From the NCBI GenBank assembly GCA_038205135.1, contig JBBRCF010000077.1, forward strand, positions 1 to 16,276: 16,276 nt of DNA, written 5' to 3'. This stretch comes from UBA9554 sp038205135. Lineage in GTDB: Bacteria; Pseudomonadota; Alphaproteobacteria; Rhodobacterales; Rhodobacteraceae. Below are positions 1-6,693 of this stretch, piece after piece; position 1 is the stretch's first letter, and each line of letters opens with the position of its first letter. The notes beneath the pieces were generated by a model, which was not told the DNA's origin, searched no databases, and saw nothing but the letters and a program-made list of their open reading frames with translations. Made by a program: the position numbers and the translations under genes.

Positions 1-101
1 GGCGAATAGATCGCGCCCATCAGCTTTACCACCGTGTCATGCGTGGCGTAGACGCCAAAGGCCAGCAGGGCCAGCAGTGCGCCTTTGGCATTGGGGGCCA
101 T
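1..101 (-). CDS. DMT/EamA-family permease, N-terminal fragment
   Basis: Only the first 33 codons are in the window; the gene runs off the left edge. The start is the ATG at 101-99, preceded on this strand by AAGGA six bases upstream. The residues read MAPNAKGALLALLAFGVYAT, then HDTVVKLMG. This is a first transmembrane helix followed by the charged H-D-x-x-x-K pattern seen near the start of drug/metabolite transporter (EamA, 10-TM) proteins. Such proteins are inner-membrane permeases and the substrate cannot be told from this fragment. The gene lies downstream of leuB on the same strand but is separated from it by a 14-bp perfect inverted repeat and a gap of about 190 bp, so it is probably a separate unit. 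Family assignment rests on a short segment and is tentative. Confidence 0.6.
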   Translation of the reverse strand, partial: MAPNAKGALLALLAFGVYATHDTVVKLMGAIYS

Positions 102-237
102 GGATCGTCCTTCGCATGGGTGGATGACGGTGCGGCATCGCACCTGAACCTTGTCGGACAGGTCAGGCTCTGGGTCAATCGGCGCGTGTGGAAAAATCTG
201 CGGATTGCCCCTGTCGGTCGTCCGCCGGCCGGGGCTC

Positions 238-271
238 GGCCTGCACAATTTTAGCGCAAATTGTGCAGGCC
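238..271. repeat. Perfect 14-bp inverted repeat downstream of leuB
   Basis: GGCCTGCACAATTT (238-251) is followed by six bases and then its exact reverse complement (258-271). It starts 20 bp past the leuB stop. As RNA it would fold into an uninterrupted 14-bp stem with a 6-nt loop on either strand. No T-tract follows on the leuB strand, so it is not a textbook intrinsic terminator. It may act as a 3'-end stabilising or processing hairpin for leuB mRNA, or as a palindromic protein site upstream of the permease gene. Confidence 0.75.
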
Positions 272-290
272 TGGTGGCGAGGGCGCGACG

Positions 291-1397
<1,107 letters not shown>

Positions 1398-1431
1398 GGC
1401 GGGGATCCTCCGGGGAAAATTGCGTTGCCTT

Positions 1432-1460
1432 GGCGTAACCGCGCCCGCGGGCATGGTCAA
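1432..1460 (-). promoter_or_regulatory. Possible leuB promoter
   Basis: On the - strand TTGACC (1460-1455) and TACGCC (1437-1432) are separated by 17 bp, which fits a sigma-70-type promoter with a good -35 and a weak -10. The 8-bp palindrome CCCGCGGG (1444-1451) lies in the spacer. The site sits in the 78-bp gap between the LysR gene and leuB. No experimental support can be seen; the motif match alone is modest. Confidence 0.3.
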
Positions 1461-1475
1461 GAAAGCCGCGTGGAT

Positions 1476-2333
1476 TTAGCCGGGTCTGGATAGCGACGGC
1501 ACCAGCGCGTCGGCAAGCCTGTCCCAGACCAGCGCCACGCGCGGCACCCGGCGCAGTTCGGCGGGCGCCGCCAGCCAGACCGGCAGCGCCGGGATGGTGA
1601 TGCCATCGGGCAGCGGCAGGACCACGACCCCGGGCGTCGCCTGCACCATGGGCCGTTGTCCGAACCCCAGACCCGCCCCTGCGCGCACCAGTTCCCAATA
1701 TGTTGGTTGGTCATCGCAGCGCACCGCGAACATCGCACGCGTCGCGGGCAGACCGGCGGCCCGCATCCCGTCCAGAATGGCCTCAGACCGATCATAACCG
1801 ACAAATCGGTGGCGCAGCAGGTCGGCGGCGCTGACCGGCGCGCCGTGCCGCGTCTGATAACTGTCGGCGGCACACAGGCACAGCGGAATATCCCCCAGAT
1901 GCCGCGTTATGATGTCCAGTTGCCGGGGCCGGTACATGCGCAGCGCAATGTCGGCCGCACGAAACAAAAGGTTTTCGGTGGTATCAGACGGTAGCAGTTC
2001 GATCTGCAAATCCGGGTGATCGGCGCGCATGGCGGCGATGATCGGCGGCAGCAGATGCAACGCCACCATGCGGGATGCGGTAATGCGCACCGTGCCCCCC
2101 GGGCCCGCATCCTGTCCCGCTGCCACCAGCGCCAGCGCCTGCGCGGCTTCCGACAAGGCGCGCGCACGCGGGATCAGCATCTGCGCGGTGTCGGTGGGGA
2201 TCAACCCTCGCGCGACCCGCTTAAACAGCGCAAGCCCCAGATCCGCCTCCAGCCGCTTGATCTGGCGGCCCAGCGTTGGCTGCGTCAAACCCAGCCGCAC
2301 CGCCGCCGCCGACAGCGAACCGGTGTCCGCCAC
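1476..2333 (-). CDS. LysR-family transcriptional regulator, N-terminus interrupted; probable pseudogene
   Basis: From a GTG at 2333 the frame encodes 285 aa: the helix-turn-helix core of a LysR-type regulator (SLSAAAVRLGLTQPTLGRQI, then KRLEADLG) and a full-length effector-binding domain. LysR proteins normally start about a dozen residues earlier. Reading upstream in the same frame gives D-W-S-L, then a TGA stop (2351-2349), then Q-A-F-L-A-V-A-D-T-G-S. This is the conserved first helix with a stop inside it. No in-frame ATG, GTG or TTG lies just upstream of DWSL either. The gene is therefore either recently broken or makes a product lacking part of the first helix. It is divergent from the epimerase-like gene, the usual layout for a LysR regulator and its target. 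The family is certain; function and effector are unknown. Confidence 0.85.
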   Translation of the reverse strand: MADTGSLSAAAVRLGLTQPTLGRQIKRLEADLGLALFKRVARGLIPTDTAQMLIPRARALSEAAQALALVAAGQDAGPGGTVRITASRMVALHLLPPIIAAMRADHPDLQIELLPSDTTENLLFRAADIALRMYRPRQLDIITRHLGDIPLCLCAADSYQTRHGAPVSAADLLRHRFVGYDRSEAILDGMRAAGLPATRAMFAVRCDDQPTYWELVRAGAGLGFGQRPMVQATPGVVVLPLPDGITIPALPVWLAAPAELRRVPRVALVWDRLADALVPSLSRPG

Positions 2334-2363
2334 CGCCAGAAACGCCTGTCATAACGACCAGTC

Positions 2364-2468
2364 CGGGGATTTATCGATGCATATGCGTATATCATGGCTG
2401 CGCTTTCCGGGAATACCCATCGATTAAAGCATGACCCATAATCCGGGCATGCTGTGATGGAGCCGTTG
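2364..2468. promoter_or_regulatory. Divergent intergenic region, candidate LysR operator
   Basis: This AT-richer gap separates the start of the LysR gene from the epimerase-like gene. It contains ATCGAT twice (near 2373 and 2420) and the 8-bp palindrome GCATATGC (2379-2386) within an alternating A/T/G/C tract. LysR regulators typically bind imperfect palindromes in exactly such a divergent gap. No convincing -35/-10 pair stands out on either strand, so the assignment is positional. Confidence 0.25.
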
Positions 2469-3356
2469 ATGACCCAAACTGTTCTTATCCTTGGCGGCCA
2501 AGGCCGTTTTGCCCGCCATGCCGCGCTGGCCTTTGACGCTGCGGGCTGGCAGGTGCGCCATGCCGGACGCGGGGATGACCTGAACCGCGTCGCCCAAGGC
2601 ACGGATGTGATCATCATGGGCTGGAACCCGCCCTACCACCGCTGGGCCTTGGACCTGCCCGGGCAACAGGCGCGCGTGATCGCGGCGGCCAAAGCCACGG
2701 GGGCTTCGGTGATCATTCCGGGCAATGTGTATGTGTTTGGCCCGGACAATGCCCCTGTCTGGGGCGCCGACACACCGCATCTGGCGAAAAACCCGTTGGG
2801 TCAGGCGCGGATCGCGTTGGAACAGGCCTGGCGCGACAGCGGCGTGCCGGTAATCCTGTTGCGCTGCGGCGATTTTCTGGACGATGCCCCGTCCGGCAAC
2901 TGGTTTGACCGGATGATGACGCCTGCCCTGCCAAAGGGCGTGCTGCGCTATCCCGGGCGCAGTGACATTCCGCATGCCTGGGCGTATCTGCCCGATGCCA
3001 CCCGCGCCGCCGTGGCTCTGGCAGAAATCCGCGACCGCCTGCCACGCTGTGCCGACGTGGCATTTCCCGGATATACATTCAGCGGCAAGGAACTGGCGCG
3101 GGCCTTGGCCGATGCGCGCGGACTAACCGTTGCGTTGCGCCCCTATGGCTGGTGGCAGTTGCGGCTGGTGCGGCCCTTCATGCCGATCATCGGCGGGTTG
3201 TTCGAAATGCAGTATCTTTGGAACACGCCACACCGGCTGGCCGGTCAGCCGTTCCGCACCCTGTTGCCGGAGTTTCAGACGACCCCGCTGCGTGACGCGC
3301 TGCGCACCGCAACCGCCCATCTTTACGGCACCAGATCGACCCAGACCAACGCATGA
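2469..3356 (+). CDS. NAD(P)-binding epimerase/dehydratase-like protein (atypical SDR)
   Basis: A predicted cytosolic protein of 295 aa with a Rossmann fold at its N-terminus: TVLILGGQGRFARHAALAF (residues 4-22) has the G-x-x-G-x-x-x dinucleotide-binding loop of extended or atypical SDR proteins. Further segments fit the NAD-dependent epimerase/dehydratase superfamily: DVIIMGWNPPYH (46-57) after strand 4, SVIIPGNVYVFGP (80-92) at strand 5, and VILLRCGDF (128-136). The classical catalytic Y-x-x-x-K is not evident, so reaction and substrate are unknown. Possible starts are GTG 2454, ATG 2457 and ATG 2469. The last is chosen because GGAG lies 6 nt upstream and the Rossmann strand begins directly after it. 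The 3' end overlaps the convergent phosphatase-fold gene by 34 bp. Regulation by the adjacent LysR protein is likely from layout but unproven. Confidence 0.8.
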   Translation: MTQTVLILGGQGRFARHAALAFDAAGWQVRHAGRGDDLNRVAQGTDVIIMGWNPPYHRWALDLPGQQARVIAAAKATGASVIIPGNVYVFGPDNAPVWGADTPHLAKNPLGQARIALEQAWRDSGVPVILLRCGDFLDDAPSGNWFDRMMTPALPKGVLRYPGRSDIPHAWAYLPDATRAAVALAEIRDRLPRCADVAFPGYTFSGKELARALADARGLTVALRPYGWWQLRLVRPFMPIIGGLFEMQYLWNTPHRLAGQPFRTLLPEFQTTPLRDALRTATAHLYGTRSTQTNA

Positions 3357-4282
3357 CGGCTGGCGTCGCCGCCGGGGATCACCCCCGCGCCTGTTACCTG
3401 CAACGTGGCGGCAGGCAGGATGAAACTGCTGCGCACCGGACCGACGCCGTTCCATTCGGTTGTCGTGGTCCCCGGCAGCGGATCCTGCAACCTTGCGTCG
3501 GCCAGCAGCGCGCGCAGCGCCTGTGGCCGGTGCTGATCGCGTCCGGGATCAAGCCCGGCTTCGGTCAGCAGCACCGGCGCGCCATCCGGGGTACCGATGC
3601 CACCCTCCAGAAACAGCGACCAGAACCGAATTTCGTCATGGTTGCGCAGGCCGTTTCGGTCCTCAGGCCCGTCAAAAATCGGCGGCGTCGGATGGCTGAT
3701 CAGCAGGTGCAACCGCCCCGCCGGCGTGTCGACCGGTACCGCCCATTGTCCAACGGACGCCAGACGCTGCACCGCCTGCGCCGCGGCGGACGGGAATGGG
3801 GCGCCCTCCTGCAGGGGCAGCGCCGCCTCCGGCAGATCGCGCCACAGCAATGTGGAAAAATCCTGTGCCGCGCCGGTCGGATAGCGCGACAGCACGGCCA
3901 TCCCGCCATGCCCGGCAAACCGGCCATAGCCCTGCGCATCGCGCGGCCCGCCCGTCCGCCCGTCGCCGTCCATGTCCAGCCCCGTGGCCAACCCGGCATT
4001 TGGCGCCAGCGCGAACAGATGCGGATAGGGGCGTACCAACCCGGCATTCACGGCCGCCAGCCCGGCCAGCCGCGCGTCCCAATCGACCTCCAGCAGCACC
4101 AGCACGTCCGCGCCTGCCGCGTTCAGCATGGTTTGCACCGCGACCACCTGCGGATCATCGCGTTTGGCATCGCGCAGCAACAGCCCCGGCCCGGCACGCG
4201 ACAACCCGGCCTGCCACAGCGCCACCCGTACGCCGTCGGCTGTCGCGCGCACCGGCAGCCACAGCAGCGGCAGCCCCAACAC
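3323..4282 (-). CDS. Endonuclease/exonuclease/phosphatase-fold protein with altered catalytic motifs
   Basis: The protein is about 319 aa, with a short hydrophobic start (MLGLPLLWLPVRATA) that looks like a signal or membrane-anchor segment. It then shows the EEP (DNase I-like) pattern: VLVLLEVDWD (60-69), GGMAVLSRYP (126-135), LLISHPTPP (193-201) with NGLRNHDEIRFW (210-221), and a final ASRHALVWVDL (307-317) with the catalytic-type histidine. Two normally invariant motifs are changed. The G-D-x-N segment reads TEAG (240-243), and the usual D-Y-V-L-P reads SSFILP (285-290). Nuclease or phosphatase activity is therefore doubtful. The start is uncertain because no in-frame ATG is near. GTG 4282 is chosen because it follows the upstream gene's TGA by 14 bp, suggesting coupled translation. 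The substrate is unknown. Confidence 0.72.
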   Translation of the reverse strand: MLGLPLLWLPVRATADGVRVALWQAGLSRAGPGLLLRDAKRDDPQVVAVQTMLNAAGADVLVLLEVDWDARLAGLAAVNAGLVRPYPHLFALAPNAGLATGLDMDGDGRTGGPRDAQGYGRFAGHGGMAVLSRYPTGAAQDFSTLLWRDLPEAALPLQEGAPFPSAAAQAVQRLASVGQWAVPVDTPAGRLHLLISHPTPPIFDGPEDRNGLRNHDEIRFWSLFLEGGIGTPDGAPVLLTEAGLDPGRDQHRPQALRALLADARLQDPLPGTTTTEWNGVGPVRSSFILPAATLQVTGAGVIPGGDASRHALVWVDLVP

Positions 4283-4296
4283 CAGCAGGATCAGGA

Positions 4297-5151
4297 TCAG
4301 ACGGTTTGCGCCGCGCCGACGGTCACGCCATCGGCCTCCGCCTGCGCGTAGGCGCGGCGACGTTTGGTTTCGATCATGTCGGCGATCCGCACCATGGCCA
4401 GACCACGGGTGATCAGCATCGCCGGAAACATGGCCCATAGGGTAATCGTCCAGATCAGGGTTTGCGAATTTTCCAACGCCGAGATGGTCATCATGTAAGT
4501 CGCCGTCTTGGCAAAGGCTGGCATCAGGAATGGCAGCAAAAACCCTAAGCAAAAGTTAAGGCGCGCATCATAACGCAGCCGCACCACCACATCACCGCCT
4601 CCGGTCGGATCAAACAGCGGCAGGTTGATCCACACGTTGAACGCACCGGTGCGCCCGGGCCAACCGCGCAGCCGCACCTGAACCAGAAAGACCGCGATCA
4701 TCACCAGGGACAGGCCATAAGCGAGGCTCGCCGACAGCCGCAAGGCGATGACCAGCGGCATGGGAGCGTCGATCGGCAGAACCAGCGTCATCAGCCGCAC
4801 AGGCGAAAACGGAAAATCCAGCCCCGCCGCAGCCAGACTGCCCATCGCCAGAAAAACCCGGGCCGCCGTGTCGGGCGCGGCCGTGCTGCGCTCGACCATC
4901 GTAACCGAAAACACTACCATCAGCGTGAAAACGAATCGCATCCGGTTGAACGGCGGCGCATAGCGGAATTCCAGCAGGCTGGGATAGGCGGAACTGTATT
5001 CGACAAAGGTCAGCACAGACGCCAAGAGCGCAATGAGGATGACGACCTGCGTGGTATCCATCGCCACATCCGGCAACAGCAACGCCGGGGTGACGACCAG
5101 AAGGCCCACAAAAAAGCTGCGCGTAAACGCGCCTGTCAAGCGTGCGATCAC
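4297..5151 (-). CDS. Uncharacterised multi-pass membrane protein
   Basis: This 284-aa protein begins at GTG 5151, with GAAGG about 9 nt upstream. Hydrophobic stretches near residues 12-28, 34-52, 72-86, 131-158, 200-216 and 232-250 suggest about six transmembrane helices. A charged C-terminal tail (IETKRRRAYAQAEADG) is probably cytosolic. A conserved-looking loop, residues 160-190, lies between helices four and five (LRGWPGRTGAFNVWINLP then LFDPTGGGDVV). I do not recognise the family. Its stop is only 14 bp upstream of the assigned start of the phosphatase-fold gene, so the two are very likely co-transcribed and may act together at the inner membrane. That is inference from spacing. Similar pairs between leuD and leuB are plausible in Rhodobacterales but could not be checked here. 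Confidence 0.8.
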   Translation of the reverse strand: MIARLTGAFTRSFFVGLLVVTPALLLPDVAMDTTQVVILIALLASVLTFVEYSSAYPSLLEFRYAPPFNRMRFVFTLMVVFSVTMVERSTAAPDTAARVFLAMGSLAAAGLDFPFSPVRLMTLVLPIDAPMPLVIALRLSASLAYGLSLVMIAVFLVQVRLRGWPGRTGAFNVWINLPLFDPTGGGDVVVRLRYDARLNFCLGFLLPFLMPAFAKTATYMMTISALENSQTLIWTITLWAMFPAMLITRGLAMVRIADMIETKRRRAYAQAEADGVTVGAAQTV

Positions 5152-5353
5152 TACCTGTTCCCTTCAAACTGGCCGGGCGCGATACGGTGTCGCGCCACTG
5201 TTCCAACTTGATCCCGCCATTTATGGCGGACTGCCTCATTCTTGCCCAACTTCTGCCTTCTTTCGACTTTTCGCTCAAGGCTCGGCTCCATCAAACCCAA
5301 ACTATCGGCAATTTCATGAAGGAAGTGGTGCTGGATTGCATCAAAGGTGGTAC

Positions 5354-5372
5354 AAAAAAAAGGCGGTTTGCC
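5354..5372 (-). terminator. Weak intrinsic terminator candidate for the leuCD transcript
   Basis: On the - strand GGC-AAACC-GCC is followed immediately by eight T. The stem is only 3 bp, so alone it is weak. It lies about 30 nt downstream of a stronger 11-bp hairpin on the same strand, and together they could end the leuC-barstar-leuD transcript. Confidence 0.3.
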
Positions 5373-5388
5373 AACGGGATACAACGGG
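5372..5388. repeat. CAACGGG direct repeat with 10-bp phasing
   Basis: CAACGGG occurs at 5372-5378 and again at 5382-5388, separated by three bases, so the copies sit one helical turn apart. It lies upstream of the membrane-protein gene between a hairpin and a T8 run. Same-face phasing is typical of regulator half-sites, but two 7-mers alone may be chance. Confidence 0.4.
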
Positions 5389-5390
5389 TA

Positions 5391-5416
5391 GTGGCGTCCC
5401 CTTTCGGAAACGCCAC
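5391..5416 (-). other. GNRA-capped RNA hairpin
   Basis: Read on the - strand the 26 nt are GTGGCGT-TTCC-GAAA-GGGG-ACGCCAC. The RNA forms seven Watson-Crick pairs, two U-G wobbles and two C-G pairs closed by a GAAA tetraloop, an 11-bp stem. On the + strand the inner part does not pair, so the structure is strand-specific. It lies about 150 nt downstream of leuD and about 240 nt upstream of the membrane-protein gene. It may be a 3'-end, leader or small-RNA element. Confidence 0.55.
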
Positions 5417-5526
5417 ATATGTATTTTGATCGCATTTTAGTTTATTAAGGCGCAGATCGCATCCCGGGCCTAACCGGAACCACCCAGACCGACCGGGCCG
5501 TCAGCCGTGTCTGATCAAGCGAAGGG

Positions 5527-5578
5527 CCAAGACCCCAGGCTCGGACCCTTGGCTCAGACCCTTGGCTCAGACCCAGGG
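5527..5578. repeat. Four imperfect 13-bp tandem repeats at the leuD 3' end
   Basis: The units are CCAAGACCCCAGG (5527-5539), CTCGGACCCTTGG (5540-5552), CTCAGACCCTTGG (5553-5565) and CTCAGACCCAGGG (5566-5578). Units two and three differ by one base. The last unit encodes the final leuD codons and stop, so the array appears to have grown outward from the end of the coding sequence by slippage. Confidence 0.7.
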
Positions 5579-6172
5579 CCGGGCGGTCGCCGCACGCGCT
5601 TCGAATGCGTCGATGGACGTGGCTTTTTCCATGGTCAGGCCGATGTCGTCCAGCCCGTTCAGCAGACAATGCTTCTTGAACGAGTCGATCTCGAAATGAA
5701 ACGTCTCGCCGTCTGACGCGGTCACGGTCTGTGCCGCCAGATCGATCTGGACCCGGGCGTTTGCGCCCTTTTCCGCATCCCGCATCAACAGCGCAACCGC
5801 ATCAGCGGGCAGCGCAATCGGCAGGATGCCGTTCTTGAAGCAATTGCTGTAAAAAATGTCGGCGAACGACGTCGAGATCACGCAGCGGATCCCGAAATCC
5901 AATAACGCCCACGGTGCGTGTTCGCGCGACGAACCACAGCCGAAATTGTCGCCGGCAATCAGAATTTCCGCCGCGCGATACTGTGGCTGGTTCAGCACGA
6001 AATCGGGGTTTTCGCGGCCATCCCGGTCAAACCGCATCTCGTCGAACAGGTTCTTGCCAAGGCCAGACCGCTGGATGGTCTTCAGGAACTGCTTGGGAAT
6101 GATCATGTCGGTGTCGATATTGACCAGCGGCATCGGCGCCGCGATCCCGGTCAGGGTGGTGAATTTGTCCAT
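5567..6172 (-). CDS. leuD: 3-isopropylmalate dehydratase small subunit
   Basis: LeuD pairs with LeuC to form isopropylmalate isomerase, which interconverts 2- and 3-isopropylmalate in leucine synthesis. The 201-aa product is the normal length. It shows the family start (FTTLTGIAAPMPLVNIDTD, residues 4-22), the IIPKQFLK segment (24-31) and the GDNFGCGSSREHAPWAL swivelling-domain signature (74-90), then SFADIFYSNCFKNGILPI (102-119). The ATG at 6172 has GGAG about 8 nt upstream, inside the 3' end of the barstar-like gene, which stops only 3 nt before. Translation of leuD is therefore probably coupled to it. The last codons lie in a 13-bp tandem repeat array that continues downstream. Confidence 0.97.
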   Translation of the reverse strand: MDKFTTLTGIAAPMPLVNIDTDMIIPKQFLKTIQRSGLGKNLFDEMRFDRDGRENPDFVLNQPQYRAAEILIAGDNFGCGSSREHAPWALLDFGIRCVISTSFADIFYSNCFKNGILPIALPADAVALLMRDAEKGANARVQIDLAAQTVTASDGETFHFEIDSFKKHCLLNGLDDIGLTMEKATSIDAFEARAATARPWV

Positions 6173-6175
6173 GTG

Positions 6176-6685
6176 TCAGACTCCACGTGACTTCATAAGC
6201 CACTCTTTTCTGTTCCACCGGGCGGATTGTGCGCCCAGCCCGGTGATGTGAATAGTCGGATCGTTGGTGCGGACGAAGGCGAGCAGCCTTTGTCCATGGC
6301 GAAGGTGGTCCCGCGAGTTGCTCTCGATCATGTCGAGCAACTCATGGGCGGCGGCCTTGTCCCAACTCTGGAGTTCGGCAAAACCATCAAGGACCAGAAC
6401 AAGGCGCGGCCTCTCAACGCAGGGTTCGTAACGCAAGGCGTCGTTGAGCGCGTTCAGGTTCACCTGCCCGGGCTCGTCGCCAAATTGCTCCAACCAGTGC
6501 AGCGCTTTGGCGAAGTCACGCACCAGACTCTTCTCGTTGCCGCAGTCGATCTGCTGAACGACGTAGCCTTCGCGCCGCACGTCCGCGATGGCCGCATCCA
6601 GCACCGCCTGATTCAGGAACAAGGTGACTGCGCCGTTCTGGATGAACGGCCAGTCGGCCCTGTGATGGATTGCGGCCTCGCCCAT
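6176..6685 (-). CDS. Barstar-like (ribonuclease inhibitor family) protein inside the leuCD operon
   Basis: The 169-aa protein has the layout of the barstar fold. A first strand/helix reads REGYVVQQIDCGN (38-50). The core motif VNLNALNDAL (75-84) corresponds to barstar's N-L-D-A-L-W-D-C-L. The second strand is RLVLVLDGFAEL (94-105), then a helix LLDMIESNS (116-124) and a last strand QRLLAFVRTND (132-142). Of the barnase-contacting positions, the second aspartate (D82, equal to barstar Asp39) is kept, while the first is Asn and the Trp is Asn. Family members bind and block secreted or toxin RNases. No RNase gene is in the window. It starts 8 nt after leuC and ends 3 nt before leuD, so it is certainly in that transcription unit. 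Its C-terminal extension (ARWNRKEWLMKSRG, 155-168) goes beyond the minimal fold. Family placement is by motif; the role is unknown. Confidence 0.75.
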   Translation of the reverse strand: MGEAAIHHRADWPFIQNGAVTLFLNQAVLDAAIADVRREGYVVQQIDCGNEKSLVRDFAKALHWLEQFGDEPGQVNLNALNDALRYEPCVERPRLVLVLDGFAELQSWDKAAAHELLDMIESNSRDHLRHGQRLLAFVRTNDPTIHITGLGAQSARWNRKEWLMKSRGV

Positions 6686-6693
6686 GGTTCAGC

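Larger units (their letters stand above)
5152..5526. other. Gene-poor, AT-richer spacer between leuD and the membrane-protein gene
   Basis: About 375 bp with no convincing gene. Base composition is clearly less GC-rich than its surroundings, most strongly around 5230-5450. It would carry the leuCD 3' end and the promoter of the membrane-protein gene, both on the - strand. It holds a GNRA-capped hairpin (5391-5416), an A8/T8 run beside a short GGC/GCC stem (5354-5372) and a 10-bp-phased direct repeat (5372-5388). Open frames of about 95 codons on both strands use codons rare for this genome, have no ribosome site and show no recognisable motif. Confidence 0.6.

Noticed and set aside
173..178. 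TTGACC on the - strand as a -35 for the permease gene
   Set aside because: No reasonable -10 hexamer lies 16-18 bp downstream.
5142..5440. Open frames of about 95 codons on both strands in the AT-richer spacer, one ending with TAG overlapping the membrane-gene GTG
   Set aside because: No ribosome site, codons rare for the genome (AGG, ATA, AAA runs) and no recognisable motif. They are more likely non-coding spacer.
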